A DNA stretch of 64,000 nucleotides. Source: Roridomyces roridus. Its lineage: Eukaryota; Basidiomycota; Agaricomycetes; Agaricales; Mycenaceae. Below are positions 39,941-50,674 of the stretch, one piece after another; the stretch's first letter is position 1, and every line of letters starts with the position of its first letter. The notes beneath the pieces are model-generated. The model saw nothing but the letters and a program-made list of their open reading frames with translations. It had not been told where the DNA came from and searched no databases. Location of the stretch: positions 1,178,001 through 1,242,000 of the forward strand of contig JARKIF010000008.1 of assembly GCA_029378245.1 (NCBI GenBank), given 5' to 3'. The translations under genes were made by a program, and so were the position numbers.

Positions 39941-41075
39941 ATGCCTCCAGCTTCGTTCCACGTCGACGCGTGTCTCTTCGACATGGCGAGTTTCACCCCA
40001 GTCTTTCTCTACGTGTCTGACCTCTTTTCAGGATGGTACTCTCACCGACTCGATAAATGCAGTCGAAGCCGCATGGGCCAGAGTGGCCGAAGAAATAGGC
40101 CGCGACCCTGCAGAAATCATCGCCCTCACTCACGGGAGACGGGCGATTGACAACCTCGCCGAATTGAAGAACGTGTGCGAAGAAGAAATGGACGAGGCGG
40201 TGGAAAAATTTGAACACAGTATCCTATACTACGCCGACGCATTCCACAAGTGGCGCCGCAGAATGCCCTCCTCGGCAGTCAGCACCCCTGCTCTCGATAC
40301 TTCCTCCGGCTCCTCTGCCCCATCGTCAGGTCCTCCATCTCGCCAGCCTTCCTCCACCGGCCACAGCGATCCTATCCGTCCTGGTTTTGTGTCTCGCCTC
40401 AGTGATATGCTCATTGCTACTGCCCGTGAACTTGAAGAGAAAGGTCTCGTCGAGGGAGAGGCGTGCTTGCAAGTGAACGAAGGAAACAGCACTCCGTTTG
40501 AGGAACTCCAGGAATGGCAACTCGAGGCTGCAGCTGTCGATAGAAGTGTCAAGATTCTCCCTGGTGTGCGTCGGATGCTCGCTTCCATCCCTGCCGGCCG
40601 TTACGCTGTCGCGACTTCGGGTGCACAGAGCAAGTACCGCTTGGATATTCAGATAGTTTGCTTACAGACTTTCAGCCTACGCCTACGGCTGCATGACGCG
40701 AGTCGGCATCACCCCGCCTTCAGTTACCATTACGGCCGACGACCCGCGCCTCCAAGCAGGGAAACCCTCACCCGATCCGTTCCTCTTGGCCGCTGCGTGC
40801 CTCGGATTTGAAGCCAAGAACTGCGTCGTTTTCGAGGACTCGCCGTCGGGTATTCGCGCTGGAGTAGCTAGCGGTGCCACCGTGATCGCCGTCTGCACCA
40901 GCCACGAGCGTTCCCAGATCGAGAACTATGGGGCACACTACGTGGTAAGTGACTTTGCTGTTGTCGTCCTCTTTCACTGATTTTTTAACAGGTCGAAGAC
41001 ATGGAAAGAGTGACCTGCCAGGTCGTCGGCCAGGGCGAGAATATGAAGCTTAAGTTCACGATTTTGGAGAATTAG
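39941..41075 (+). CDS. HAD-superfamily phosphatase (glycerol-3-phosphatase/DOG-phosphatase-like)
   Basis: Catalytic motif I reads LFDM|DGTLTDS, with the nucleophile Asp before and the acid/base Asp after a GC-AG intron (39986-40031). Motif II is VATSGAQSK; motif III is GKPSPDPFLLAAACLG; motif IV is VFEDSPSGIRAGVASGA. A cap domain contains ILPGVRRMLASIPAGRYAV. Between the cap helices there is a Ser/Pro-rich insert of about 60 residues (SSAVSTPALDTSSGSSAPSS and onward) not typical of bacterial relatives. The substrate is not determinable; GPP/DOG-type enzymes act on glycerol-3-phosphate or 2-deoxyglucose-6-phosphate. Ends FTILEN at 41075. The stop codon lies inside a duplicated segment. Confidence 0.85.
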
Positions 41076-41206
41076 GATGGAGGAAATTCGATTTGTATTT
41101 TACACCAGTAACTCTTGAACCATGGACATGACTCCCGCAAAGCTCGTCCGTTAGCGCTCCATCTGAACCAGCATCCAGAGCGATACCGACAACCACGCTT
41201 TTCCGA
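41058..41206. pseudogene. Duplicated remnant of the PAC3 3' end (copy 1)
   Basis: This segment matches 42176-42347 closely over its whole length, from ACGATTTTG and ATTAGGATGGAGGAA through ACACCAGTAACTCTTG and CCATGGACATGACTCCCGC to GATACCGACAACCACGC. Copy 2 holds the live PAC3 C-terminal codons. Copy 1 has lost internal pieces (about 17 and 8 bases), so its PAC3 frame is broken. It also contains the HAD gene stop codon and 3' UTR. Confidence 0.85.
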
Positions 41207-41224
41207 GGTATATTTTACACAAAT

Positions 41225-41845
41225 TTACATGGGAACAGGCTGACCGACCCCAGGCTGCGCTGCACGCTGTGGTCCTACCCGGGAAGGTACATCAAACAAA
41301 AACTCATCCCGGTCTGGACGCTGGAGACAAATGCGCGTGCCATCATTGACAGTGTATTTCTCCATGCCAGGAGCAAATTTCGACCCAGGCATCCCTTTCA
41401 AATAACCGGTCTCCATCGAATCCATTGGATCCTCCTCACCCTCAAAGCGCAGTACATATCCCGCCGGGGTGTCGACAGGTGTTTTGGTGGAGGTTCGACA
41501 GAAGTCGAGAAAATAGAATTCGTGCTCGACTGTTGTCCCTCCAGGAAATATACGAATGAAATGGTTGTCGTTGGGAATGGTGACACGATACGTGCCGGGC
41601 TGCGGTTTCATCGTGGTGGGCTTTTCCTGGTGAGCGTCATGAGAGTGGCACAGCAAATCCAAGGCAGGACGCACCCCAAGAGTATAAGGCAAGGCAGCCC
41701 TGTACATAGCCACGGTGTCCTGCAGGAAGCGGACTCGTTCGGGCACAGATTGGTAGCAGGATTCAGCGCAGAGACGCGCGTGCGTCCAATGAAAATCGGT
41801 TTCGAGTTCGGCGACAAGCTGGTCCACGATCTTGAGCTGCTGTGC
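41225..41845 (-). CDS. Uncharacterised protein, 5' end unresolved
   Basis: I do not recognise the family. The main exon runs without interruption for about 205 codons: QQLKIVDQLVAELETDFHWT, CAESCYQSVPERVRFLQDTV, MYRAALPYTLGVRPALDLLC, then PGTYRVTIPNDNHFIRIFPG and EHEFYFLDFCRTST, ending GVGQPVPM. The composition is that of real coding sequence. The exon begins at an AG (TAG just before 41845), so an upstream exon is needed. A candidate MTRHSYFSPH at about 41900 cannot be joined in frame with a canonical donor. The gene lies between the two copies of a duplicated segment. Confidence 0.6.
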   Translation of the reverse strand, partial: AQQLKIVDQLVAELETDFHWTHARLCAESCYQSVPERVRFLQDTVAMYRAALPYTLGVRPALDLLCHSHDAHQEKPTTMKPQPGTYRVTIPNDNHFIRIFPGGTTVEHEFYFLDFCRTSTKTPVDTPAGYVLRFEGEEDPMDSMETGYLKGMPGSKFAPGMEKYTVNDGTRICLQRPDRDEFLFDVPSRVGPQRAAQPGVGQPVPM

Positions 41846-42175
41846 CTAGTCGTCGTCAACTCAGCAGACGAGGATGAGGCGAGAAATAAGAATGCCTGGT
41901 CATTGAGATGGAGAGAGAGATAGGATAGGAGTGCTGATTGCTTGAAACTGATGCCGAACTGTGCCTGTATATCGACGACATCTCCCCACTCAAGAGGAGA
42001 TACTATAGTCTGACTGCGGGAGACTAAACTGTGCCTTCAACCTCTGTCTTTCATTCTTGCCAGCTGGTTAAAAAGGTCTGGGAGATACTATGGGGCCTCG
42101 GCTGTCTCAAGTCATTTTGGAGAAAACGAGCTCACATACTAATAGGTCTTCCACAGGTCATGCATGACCTTTCAG

Positions 42176-42347
42176 ACGATTTTGCAAAATTAGGATGGAG
42201 GAAGTTACGATTTGTATTTTTACACCAGTAACTCTTGGACCATGGACATGACTCCCGCAAAGACGGACCTCTCCTTGTCGGTTAGCGTTCCGTCTGAACC
42301 AGCATCGGACTTGCGCAGAGCTATACCGACAACGACGCTTTTCCGGG
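42176..42347. repeat. Duplicated segment, copy 2 (live PAC3 3' end)
   Basis: Direct repeat of 41058-41206. It contains the last about 40 codons of PAC3 on the - strand plus its 3' flank, and about 15 bases that correspond to the last codons and stop of the HAD gene. This shows that the HAD and PAC3 3' ends were once adjacent and convergent. Confidence 0.85.
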
Positions 42348-42706
42348 ACACCTCTAATGGATTGCCCAGGCCCGCAGTCCATATTATTGTAGCAATCTGA
42401 GCTGCGTAGAGGGAATGCAGAGTCTGAAGATGCTGCGATGGAGCATTCCCGAGTAAAGGCGTCAATTGGATCGAAGCTGGCGGTTCAGGAAGGGTCTGGG
42501 CATCAACTGGACCCATAAGAGGCGCAGTGTCGGGAATGGTAGCTTGAATCTTGTCTCGTCAGATAAAGGATACGCGACGCGATCGTGCCTACCAGGTTTC
42601 CGACTTTGCCAAGTTGGGTTACGAGCACAAGAACCCGGTCTGCAAAGGTCTGAAGGACGATCTCTGTCGCGTCGCCTTCGAGTTCTCGAGAAATCTGAGT
42701 GGACAT
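42220..42706 (-). CDS. Proteasome assembly chaperone 3-like (PSMG3/PAC3)
   Basis: A small protein that helps assemble the 20S alpha ring. The sequence begins MSTQISRELEGDATEIVLQT, then the beta-strand-rich LVLVTQLGKVGNL, an intron, IQATIPDTAPLMGPVD, and later LHSLYAAQIATIIWTAG and RKSVVVGIALRKSDAG. It ends VMSMVQELLV. Size (about 145 aa) and the TQLGKVGNL and VVVGIAL segments fit PAC3-like proteins. One intron at about 42540-42592. MED16 is divergent with 61 bp between start codons. Confidence 0.78.
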
Positions 42707-42767
42707 TGTGGAAGGAAGGAAGGAAATATCGAGCAGTCCCAATGAGGTGATCGGAGATCAAAGCGCG

Positions 42768-45700
42768 ATGATTCCTGCCACCAAGGGCAAAGCCAAAGAA
42801 GAGACACACGGCTGGTGGGAGTACCATGCACTCATCGACCAATCTCAACGGTACTTGTTCTACCCATTAATTGGTATCCTGCTTATACGCGTGTTCACCA
42901 GGCCTGTCGCGTGGTCAGCGACCTCGACCATCTTCTCGGCTCACTCGACGCAACCCCTGGTGACGGCCCGGCATTTCTCGTCCTCCAAGCAATTTGTCCT
43001 TGCATCTCCGAAGCAAATTATCGATGCGTCCGACGCGTATGAGCCACCAACTGTCATCTCCGTCTCTCCGGCCGGAGACTGGGTCTTTGCTTATTTCCCT
43101 GGTTCTGAAGGCGACGGAGTTGGGTGCATGTGGCGGCGGGGTGCTGTCCTTGATACATGGACTGTCAAGCATTCGTGGCCTCTCGCTCGCGGCGGTGGCG
43201 TCGTCACAGCGAGCTGGCTTGGGGCTGCCCGAGAGGTCTGTGCCCGTCATTCGCCATCACATTCGCGTGCTCATCTTCTCTCAGTGGACTGTAGACGAGG
43301 CTGGGTCTCCAAGCCGTCTTCCCCCGCGTGGCCCGTCCGCACCAGTATCCGAGGCGACTCTCGTGCTCGTGACCGAGGATTGCTGGGTTACGGTTTGCTA
43401 TCTGCGCTACTATACTCCAGCAATCGGTTTCATGCGCTGCCCTCTCGGGGAACCTGGGTCCGCCCCGGAGTTGTATCCCAAAGCTGACGAAAAAGTCCAT
43501 CGTACTGGTGGCAGCAGGAAATGCCTTCGTGCTGCTATTGGACTCGCATATGACGGTATGATTGTGCTTGCCTCTGTTTCGACGCCGCTTCATTCCATTG
43601 CTTCAGAAACTGCGATCCTGGTGGCAACCCGTTCCCGCGGGCTTCCCTCTCGGACCCGGGATGACGAGATGAATTCCATGAATTTGTCCATGCCGCTCAA
43701 CTTGGAGGCGGAGCTCGATTCTCCCATCGAATGGGAAAATTGGGGCGAGGAGTCAACTATCGAGCTGTGCGAAATTCGACTGAGATTCGATGGCGAATTC
43801 ATGGGTTCGTGTTTGCGCCTTTCGTTACATGTTCTCCGTGTAATACATCCCAAGGCATTACCTCAACACCATTACCTCCCGTCCACGGACCCGATAGCGG
43901 GCTGTCGACTCTGGCCTTCGTTTCCCCGCCCCCTCCTCCGAAATCAGACCCCGCAGACACGCCACAGAAAATAATATACCTGGCTGCCAGTTACCTGGAC
44001 TTTGGCGATTGTGATTTTCCGTTCAGGCTGACAAATCGCTGCTCATCGCATTTCCACAGATACGTCCACGCCCAAGTCACAACTGTTTTTGCACTCCCTC
44101 TCCCGTGTTTCAGAGCCAGTGCCTAGTCCCGGTGAAGAGCCCCGTCTTTGGGTAAGCAGCCCGCCTTGGCAACTTGTGCAGACGTTTCTGACTGTTTGTA
44201 GACCTGCTCTCAAGTGGGCACGCGTGTATTCACAGACGGGGTGCTGGCCTTCATGACCAATCCATCGGGTCAATCTCCAAGCACCTTTGGTTTACTTGTT
44301 GGGGTTCTAGAAACCTCGCGTGGGCCTCTTCCGAGGAGGAAATCTCGGACCAACGAAATTGCCATCGGTGTTACCAAAGTCCTTCAACTGTTAGTCGCTT
44401 GTCCTTACTTTTTATTACTCTCACTTCATCCATCCACAGACCCGGTTTGAGTGACCACAATGCATGGGAGCCAGCGCCCATCATGTCGCCAGGGGATTGT
44501 AAGTTTACTCGAACGGCCATCCTCTGGTCGCTCATCGCTCTGCAGTACCCTTGAATGCCGTGATTTCATCCAACAACAGTATGCTGCTTTGCACCACTTT
44601 GACGTTGATCGGCCAATCGCGAATATCTCTTCATACATTGACCAGACCAGTGAAGAATACCATGCGTATCGACGGCATCGCGTGCGCTCTTCTGGCAGGC
44701 ACAGCTACTGCAGACCTGAGCCATGTCCTTGGCCTTCCAACCAGAAACTTGGATGAAGTGAGCGAAAGTCTTTTCCAGGTCCTCATCTTTGCGGAGAACA
44801 TTCAAGCCAATGGCACTATCACTTGGCGTGCATTGGGTCTCTTTCTTGAGACTTATAGGTAACCCGATTTTTTTGTCTTCTTGCCACCATTGAAGTTATT
44901 GGTAGAATGAGAGCCCGCAACATTGCTTCTGCAACGGAACGTGAAGTCTTGGAGGCTCGGTGGCAGACTGCTCTGGACATATGCTCCCTTGCTTCCTGCA
45001 ACGCCGCCTTCGACGAGTGTCGCGAGAACGGGGGATTTGAACTCGGTATCTGTTCGACTGGACCTTCGTTTCCGTTACTGACCATTTTCAGATGCTGTTT
45101 GGCAACTTGTCGGTATTTCCACTTGGATAGTAGACTTTACCGAAAAGCTACTCAGGGAGTGCATCTTGTCGTTTGATTTGACCGGCTCACAAAGCGACGG
45201 GGACGACGATATCTTTGACGCGCAGTTACCCTCGATGATGCTCGTCCTCGCCCACCCATATGCCTTGGGCAACTTGTGTACGGCATTGAATAACGTGACC
45301 CGGTTCAAGAACAAGATCGGTTCTTTATCGGCGAGTACAGAAAATGCGCAATTGGCAAAGAGCGTTCTCGTGGACCTCATAGAGTGTTCGGGGGTCGATT
45401 TCAATGCGCTGGAACCACTGCTGGCTGATCTGCTGCGCGATGCATCAAACTTCGGTGGTGAGAACCCCTTTCGGATACGTGGCGTCTTTGTGCTGATTCT
45501 TTACAAGTTGAAGAAACACGGAGGGGGTTGGCCACGTGTGAGCCCACGAGCGCAATGGGAGGGCATATCAGAAGCGTTATCGCCAAAATCGCGTCTTCGT
45601 CGGTGGTGGACAAACCTCGGCTGTTTATCAAGCCTTTCGAACTTATGGATGGTGCACCTCAAATACTTGACGGGCGAAAAGATCGGGTGAGGAACGTGGT

Positions 45701-45869
45701 TTCGAAGGGGTTTTTGAGTGGACGCGCCAAGGAGATTCAGTGTCTCCGATGCGGAGGCAAGTCGGAAGTCGGTGGCAGTACCGACTCGGTGCGATGGGGT
45801 GCTTGGGAGAAGATGTGGGTGAACCATTGTATTTGCGGGGGCGCCTGGGTCTCGGGTCCGGTCCAGTGA
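42768..45869 (+). CDS. MED16: Mediator complex subunit 16 (Sin4-like)
   Basis: Tail-module subunit of Mediator. The N-terminal half is beta-propeller-like: TVISVSPAGDWVFAYFPGSE, GCMWRRGAVLDTWTVKHSWP, VTASWLGAAREW, LVTEDCWVTVCYLRYYTPAI. The C-terminal half is helical: SLFQVLIFAENIQANGTITW, MRARNIASATEREVLEARWQ, WIVDFTEKLLRECILSFDLT, LPSMMLVLAHPYALGNLCTA. The last exon has a zinc-ribbon-like pair typical of Med16: CLRCGGKSEV and CICGGAW. About a dozen introns are needed and several borders are approximate. The start MIPATKGKAKEETHGWWEYH is in frame with an earlier Met at 42699. It ends 10 bp before the convergent acyltransferase stop. Confidence 0.85.
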
Positions 45870-45879
45870 AGCAATAAAT

Positions 45880-47688
45880 TTACAATTTGGAGGGTACTAC
45901 TTGATTGCCCAGATAGAAGCGCGTGGCTTGTTTAATTTCGCCGACCCATTCCTCGATAATGTCCGCAGTATAGACGTTGTTGTCGTACATGACGAACCAG
46001 TACAGTCGTCCCTCGCTCGTTCCCGATGCCAAGTAGAGTTCCCCGAATCGACAATGCAGGAATGATTGATATTTGAGGAGTTGAATCAGAGACTTTTCGG
46101 TTGATTGGTAGGGGTATGTCCGCGCGAGCTCGTTGTATATCTACGGGACCAAGATGAGCGACTTCACCAGATACAAAACGAGGCTGCTTACATTCCCAAA
46201 GGTAGACCATCCATGCGTGTTGATGGGTCCGTAATTGACCTGTTCGATGGGCGAGACGTTCTGTTTGGAGACCTCAGTCGGGAGAACATAGTTCTCTGGG
46301 TCTGCCTCCCATTTCATAGCCATTTCTCTCGCTCTTTCAAGCCGCGGCTCCATACGCCCGGCCGCGACTTCAAAGAATAGCGGGTGATTTAAGTACCGAG
46401 AGGCTTGTCTCTTCATCATATTACACCGCAGTAAAAAGCGTGGCTGCGACATCAGAGTGCCGAGTTCCGGAATGGCGCTGCCCGGCGCGAGTGTTGCCGG
46501 GCCTAAAGGTGTATATGGCAGGGTAAAAAAGAAATACCCCACGTTGACAGTCACGTTGCTGCGCCCGCCCTGCTCGAACCACTCCTTGTGGAGGAAGGGT
46601 CGTATATTTTGCGGACCTGCGCTATGGTACGGCTGCGTCTTGCGAAATTCCCATTCCTGCTGAGAAATGTCCCCGCGAACGTAGCGTCGACATAGCAGCC
46701 GTGCAAAACCCGCCTGAGCAAGCACCGGGAGGGCATTTCCGAATGTGATCCCGTGTTTGCGGCAGCTTTTTATCAAGTCGGATGACTCGGTTGGAGAGAA
46801 TTCCGTTCTGAAGAAGGCTTACAGCAGGCTTGTCAGCGGATCTGCATAGAGGTCACACGGGGGTACATACCAGATCGTGCGGGTTGTCTGGTGGCGATTG
46901 GCCCGAAAGACCTGGGGAGCGTTTGTCCTCCCTGCGTACAAGTTGAACAAATAGTAATCATGTGTGTGTTATTTACCGTTCTTTTAGCGTCTTGTATCTT
47001 GGAAATGATACTCCCAGCTGCGTGCCGCCACCTTTGTCTGGGAAGACTCATTCTGGTTGACGGGACGAGGGACTCGGCCGCAACAGCGAGCGACAGCCTT
47101 GCAGCCAAATCATGCGTCGTGCGTGTCTCTCCCGTAGCAAGAAAATTGAGAAATTCCTTCAAGAGGCTGGCATTTCCTACACCATCCGTCTGTGAACAAG
47201 GGTCACATGACTGCTTGTTAGAGAAGTGAGAAACTAACGATCAAGTGGCCAATGGATATGACAACATGAACCCGAGATGCGTCGTCTGACTGCGACAGGA
47301 TGGTCAGGCGGGCCAGTTCATTTTTAGACAGTTTTCGTGGGCCGTTTGGCAAGGCGGTAGCCATACGACGGGCCTCATCTGCTGAAGGGATGGAGGAGCG
47401 CAAGATTTCTCCTGGAAGGACTGATCTCAGACGCTCTTCCTGCACGACAAATTTGGGGGGCAAGGATTCGTTGTCCACAGTTGCGCCGAGAAGGGGATAC
47501 AGAGCCTTGACGGACAGCCATGCGCGTTGAAAGTCGTAAGACGAGATAGGGAGATGAATGGATATCGAGGCATGCATGTGTAGATCGGCGGTACCAGTGG
47601 AAAACTGCAGGTCGCGGAAGAAAGATTCCTCATTGCGGCCTAGCTCTCGGGTGAAGACGTTTCCTGGATGGGTGGTCCAAAAGGCCAT
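45880..47688 (-). CDS. Condensation/CAT-like acyltransferase
   Basis: The fold signature is HxxxDG: after an intron the sequence reads VISIGHLI|TDGVGNASLLKEFL. Upstream is FWTTHPGNVFTRELGRNEES and WLSVKALYPLLGATV, as in alcohol-acetyltransferase/condensation-domain proteins. Later parts are FGNALPVLAQAGFARLLCRR, SNVTVNVGYFFFTLPYTPLG and INTHGWSTFGN. It ends QVVPSKL. The conserved DFGWG motif of BAHD/condensation enzymes is not obvious. The substrate is unknown; a secondary-metabolite or lipid acylation role is only a guess, and no biosynthetic cluster surrounds it. Introns are inferred near 46140-46190, 46805-46870, 46935-46990 and 47160-47240. Confidence 0.72.
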
Positions 47689-47916
47689 GAAGGCAAGGGA
47701 ATTTGATATGCGACCGGGTAAACTTCCCGGTGAGCCATGAGAGTTGCAGAGAAAGTTGATTTGCCGAGGTCGCCGATTTGGCAGGTTGATGAGAATCGTG
47801 ATGCAAGTCCGAGCCTAATTTTTTCTTAAGCTGGCTTCCCTCTGTCGTCCTTGGGCAAAGCTCGCCCGCACAGTGTCCACATATCGCCTCGTTCACACCA
47901 TGCCCAAGAGCACTGA

Positions 47917-48921
47917 ATGCAATTCCCTATGTCCGCCCTGTTTGGGGTTGCCAAACCGTCTGGGCCGACGTCCATGTCTATCATCAACGATGTCAAGGAG
48001 CTTGTAACTCAATCCAAGCTGTTCATGGACGCTGAAAAGCTCGAGAAGAACAAGGGCAAAAAGCTGTCAAGGCGAGGCAGGAATGAGATCAAGATGGGAC
48101 AAGGCGGCACGTTGGACCCTCTTGCTGACGGTGTGCTAGTCGTGGGTGTGGGCAAAGGTACCAAAAAACTGTCTCAATTCTTGGACTGCGTCAAGGTATC
48201 TTATCTGATATTTTTGTGCTCTACTGCGCTTATATTCATGCAGGAGTACCGCACGACTGTCTTGTTGGGGTGCGAAACAGATTCGTACGATTCCGACGGT
48301 TCTAGGGTAGCCCTAGCTCCATGGCGGCATGTGACGCGGGAGCAAGTTGAGAGTGCATTGGATAAATTTCGGGGTCAAATCCAACAGACGCCGCCGATAT
48401 TCTCTGCACTCAAAATGGACGGTCGGCCTCTGTACGAATATGCGCGGCAGGGCATCCCACTTCCCCGGCCGATTGAACCGCGCCCGGTCACGGTGCATTC
48501 GCTCGAGCTCGTCGAGTGGAACATCAAACATGACTTCAAGTGGCCGGAACAGACGTTATCTGACCAGCAGAAGAGTGCGATGGAAACTGCCACCGGAGAG
48601 TGTGTGGCCGATGCAGCGGAGACACCCGAGGAGGGGGAGGTGCCGACTGCGTTTGTGCTGCAGATGAGGGTATCGGGTGGGACTTATGTGCGGTCGATTG
48701 CGCATGACCTGGCGCATGAAGTAGGGTCTGCTGGGTGCGTTGTTACCTTGACACGGACACGGCAAGGCCAGTTTGCGCTATCACCGGAGGAAGAAGATGA
48801 TAAAGGGTGTGTTCCATGGGAGGTGTTTGCCAAGGCGTCTGTGGAGTTGGGGGAGAAGGATTCGTCGGGACTTTATGCTTGGGAGCAGGAAGTTTTATCG
48901 CATCTTGAAGTGGTCGCGTGA
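47917..48921 (+). CDS. PUS4: tRNA pseudouridine55 synthase (TruB/Pus4)
   Basis: Isomerises U55 in the T-loop of tRNAs. The catalytic region is intact: GVAKPSGPTSMSIINDV, GQGGTLDPLADGVLVVGVGK (with the catalytic Asp in TLDP), then after one intron EYRTTVLLGCETDSYDSDG, QTPPIFSALKMDGRPLYEYA and MRVSGGTYVRSIAHDLAHEV. A Lys-rich insert (EKLEKNKGKKLSRRGRNEIK) sits before the catalytic loop, as in eukaryotic Pus4. Only one intron (about 48195-48243). The first Met is at 47917; the better match to family starts is MSALFGVAKPSG at 47929. Confidence 0.93.
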   Translation: MQFPMSALFGVAKPSGPTSMSIINDVKELVTQSKLFMDAEKLEKNKGKKLSRRGRNEIKMGQGGTLDPLADGVLVVGVGKGTKKLSQFLDCVKVSYLIFLCSTALIFMQEYRTTVLLGCETDSYDSDGSRVALAPWRHVTREQVESALDKFRGQIQQTPPIFSALKMDGRPLYEYARQGIPLPRPIEPRPVTVHSLELVEWNIKHDFKWPEQTLSDQQKSAMETATGECVADAAETPEEGEVPTAFVLQMRVSGGTYVRSIAHDLAHEVGSAGCVVTLTRTRQGQFALSPEEEDDKGCVPWEVFAKASVELGEKDSSGLYAWEQEVLSHLEVVA

Positions 48922-49154
48922 AGAGAAAGCACCGTGCCAGAAATGCGATTTGAGACAGATCATGGGGTGCGCGGCGAAGCCCAGGGAGACGCCGGTACAA
49001 CATGTACAAGACTATCGCATCTTGATCAAATCTTGATGACGGAGTCTGAAAAAGGGGTCGCGTGAGCTATTGCCTGTTTTGGTGTATGTGCTGTATTGAC
49101 GTATTTGCAGATAGCCGGGCCGACGAGCCGCCGGAGCTGCCGGACCGAGAGTTC

Positions 49155-49166
49155 CTATATATAAGG
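49155..49166 (+). promoter_or_regulatory. TATA box upstream of the DapA-like gene
   Basis: CTATATATAAGG lies about 32-43 bp before the start codon at 49198, a typical place for a TATA element of a gene with a very short leader. Confidence 0.5.
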
Positions 49167-49197
49167 TGCATTTGCATTCGCGGCACCCTCGTTGACC

Positions 49198-50424
49198 ATG
49201 GCGGCTACGAATGGCGTGCATGTCACTCGCCCTCTCAAAGCAGGCGTGTTCGCACCGATTCCGACCTTCTTCCTACCCAACGAGGAGCAAGAACTCGATC
49301 TCCTCGCTTTCCAAGCGCATGTCGTCCGCATCGCATCCGCTGGCGTCGGGCCGCTCATCGCAGGCTCCATGGGCGAGGCCGTTCATCTCGACCCCACCGA
49401 ACGCGTTGTTCTCGTCCGTGCTGCCCGCAACGCCCTCGATGCAGCCGGTCACACTGATGTGCCCTTGATCGTCGGCACAGGCGCGCACAGCACCAGAGAC
49501 ACGATCAAGCTCACAATTGACGCTGCCAACGCCGGTGCAGACTATGCTATTGTTATCGCCAGTGGTTACTATGCTGGTGCTCTCAACCGCGACGCGCTCA
49601 AGGCATACTGGGTCGAAGTCTCCGAGAAGAGCCCGATTCCCGTCATAATATACAATTGTGAGCATGCCAACACGCGTCGTTTGCTCTCGCAAACCCTTGG
49701 CAGATCCTGGCGCCAGTGGGGGACTCGACCTGGACTCGGATCTCATCACCGAACTTGCTATCGAGTGTCCCAACATCTGCGGAGTCAAGTTAACGTGTGG
49801 CAATGTTGGCAAACTCACCCGGATCGCGGACGCAGTGTCAGATGCAGCGGGCTTTGCTTCGAGTTATCCTCGCAAGAACCCTGCGGCCCCCTTCCTCGTT
49901 TTAGGAGGTCGGTTTCCTTTTCGCTCAGCTTTCAGGCTCACGGGACTGATACCATATAGGTTTCATCGACTTCTTGACCCCATCTGCCTTTTCCAATGCT
50001 CATGGGGCAATCACTGGTTTGGCCAATTGTGCACCAGTGGGTGTTCTCCGCCGCTGCAATCTCCTTCTCAATTCTCGTTCTATTTTCAGTACGCAATTCG
50101 GAAGCTGTTCGATTTGACCGAGGCGGCAAAGACGGATCTCTCCATCTTGCCTGAGGCCCAACGACTGCAGGTAGGCCCTTATCACGGACTACTATGGCAC
50201 ATCGCTGACCTTACAAGGGCATTGTCGCCCGGGCCGACTTTACCATAGCGAAATCGTCGATTGCGGGAACGAAATTCCTGCTCGACAAGATGTACGGCTA
50301 TGGCGGCCTGACCCGGCGGCCTTTGGGTCCCATTGCACCCGCGGCGGCACAGGCTCTTTGGGAGCACCCGCACACGCAGGCGGTTGTTGCTTTGGAACGG
50401 CAGCTGAGTGGGAAGAGTGTATAA
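49198..50424 (+). CDS. Dihydrodipicolinate synthase/HOGA-like class I aldolase
   Basis: Schiff-base aldolase of the DapA family. The chain starts MAATNGVHVTRPLKAGVFAP and contains IAGSMGEAVHLDPTERVVLV (GxxGE pyruvate-binding motif), VGTGAHSTRDTIKLTIDAAN, PVIIYNYPGASGGLDLDS (Tyr for proton relay) and CGVKLTCGNVGKL (Schiff-base Lys). It ends ALERQLSGKSV. Fungi do not make lysine through DapA, so the substrate is probably another 2-oxo acid, for example 4-hydroxy-2-oxoglutarate or a sugar acid. Introns are inferred at about 49657-49705, 49908-49960, 50036-50090 and 50170-50218. Confidence 0.88.
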
Positions 50425-50526
50425 TTACAATGTTGTTGAGGGATTCCATGGGTTTTTGAACAAGTGTATATCGTTGCGCAAGGTTTTCTTCAGGTGCTCT
50501 TCCGTACCCCGTGGGGAATAAATCAT

Positions 50527-50560
50527 GATTGCGGGGTATCTGTGATTGCGGGGTATCTGA
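50527..50560 (+). repeat. 17-bp direct tandem duplication
   Basis: GATTGCGGGGTATCTG(T/A) occurs twice in tandem in the spacer between the aldolase and the transhydrogenase. Nothing else is recognised in this 250-bp spacer. Confidence 0.7.
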
Positions 50561-50674
50561 TGATCAGCTATCGGAGGCTGTCGGCGGTCCTCGCGGTCGC
50601 CTATTCGAGGCAACGTTTAGCGAATATTCGAAGTTGATCCTGCCAGCACTCAGGACTCGTCTAAGTACGTTGCA

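Noticed and set aside
45880..48921. A secondary-metabolite cluster around the acyltransferase
   Set aside because: The neighbours are MED16 and PUS4, both housekeeping; no synthase, P450 or transporter is adjacent.
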